Of a DNA stretch of 5,218 nucleotides, positions 5,016-5,218 are shown in pieces (position 1 is the first letter of the stretch; each line of letters begins with the position of its first letter). Source of the stretch: JBBQXY01 sp051004815 (lineage in GTDB: Bacteria; Chloroflexota; Ktedonobacteria; Ktedonobacterales; Ktedonobacteraceae); NCBI GenBank assembly GCA_051004815.1, contig JBPCJY010000063.1, positions 1 through 5,218 on the forward strand. Direction: 5' to 3'. The notes under the pieces were generated by a model. It saw only the letters and a program-made list of their open reading frames with translations. It ran no database searches and was not told the origin of the DNA. The translations under genes and the position numbers were made by a program.

Positions 5016-5058
5016 AACCCAAATCTCAACCTTTCTACAAGCTCGTTGCTCATAGTGT

Positions 5059-5064
5059 ATCATA
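5059..5064 (-). promoter_or_regulatory. Possible -10 box of the translin-like gene
   Basis: TATGAT on the minus strand matches five of six -10 positions and lies about 44 nt before the chosen ATG at 5015. No good -35 hexamer is found 16-18 nt upstream, and the region beyond 5099 is not trustworthy. This is a weak candidate. Confidence 0.25.
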
Positions 5065-5099
5065 GAACATGTAGAAGGGGTAGATAGAAATGTGGATGT

Positions 5100-5218
<119 letters not shown>

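Overview
The window looks like a piece of a bacterial contig, probably Chloroflexota of the Ktedonobacteria type. That placement is an inference. It rests on roughly even GC content, a MenA-type prenyltransferase with a long disordered N-terminus, a translin-family protein next to it, lineage-style hypothetical proteins, and a TTCGCTGCGCTCAG-type intergenic repeat at the left edge. No rRNA, tRNA, transposase or CRISPR array was seen.

Layout: positions 1-432 are non-coding. They hold a REP-like repeat, several small inverted repeats, a good sigma70-type promoter (TTGACG-17-TACTAT) and two GGTACC-centred direct repeats just downstream of it. One plus-strand gene follows (433-945, small proline-rich protein of unknown function). 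It converges on a run of four minus-strand genes, and a 66-nt almost perfect palindrome (943-1008) lies at the convergence point. Read in their own direction, the minus-strand genes are a translin/TRAX-like protein (5015-4377), a MenA-like prenyltransferase (4315-3086), an unknown 158-residue protein (2766-2290) and a 350-residue membrane protein with eight 11-residue repeats (2071-1019). The first two are 61 nt apart and may be co-transcribed. The third and fourth each have a recognisable promoter of their own, and a terminator-like hairpin follows menA, so the four are probably at least three transcription units.

Working together: only MenA has a clear pathway (membrane attachment of a polyprenyl tail in menaquinone synthesis). 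The translin-like protein keeps acidic residues at the positions that are catalytic in eukaryotic TRAX, so it may be an RNA-processing nuclease. Nothing visible ties it to quinone synthesis except proximity. The repeat protein carries a central membrane helix and a C-terminal domain resembling the small zinc-binding 'sunset/Ada-like' fold but without its cysteines.

The right end (about 5100-5218) is almost certainly not genomic: 41 consecutive G followed by 78 nt with a single T is the signature of a two-colour Illumina read artefact. The reading frame that runs into it gives a false proline-rich N-terminus on the translin-like protein, so I place its start at 5015.
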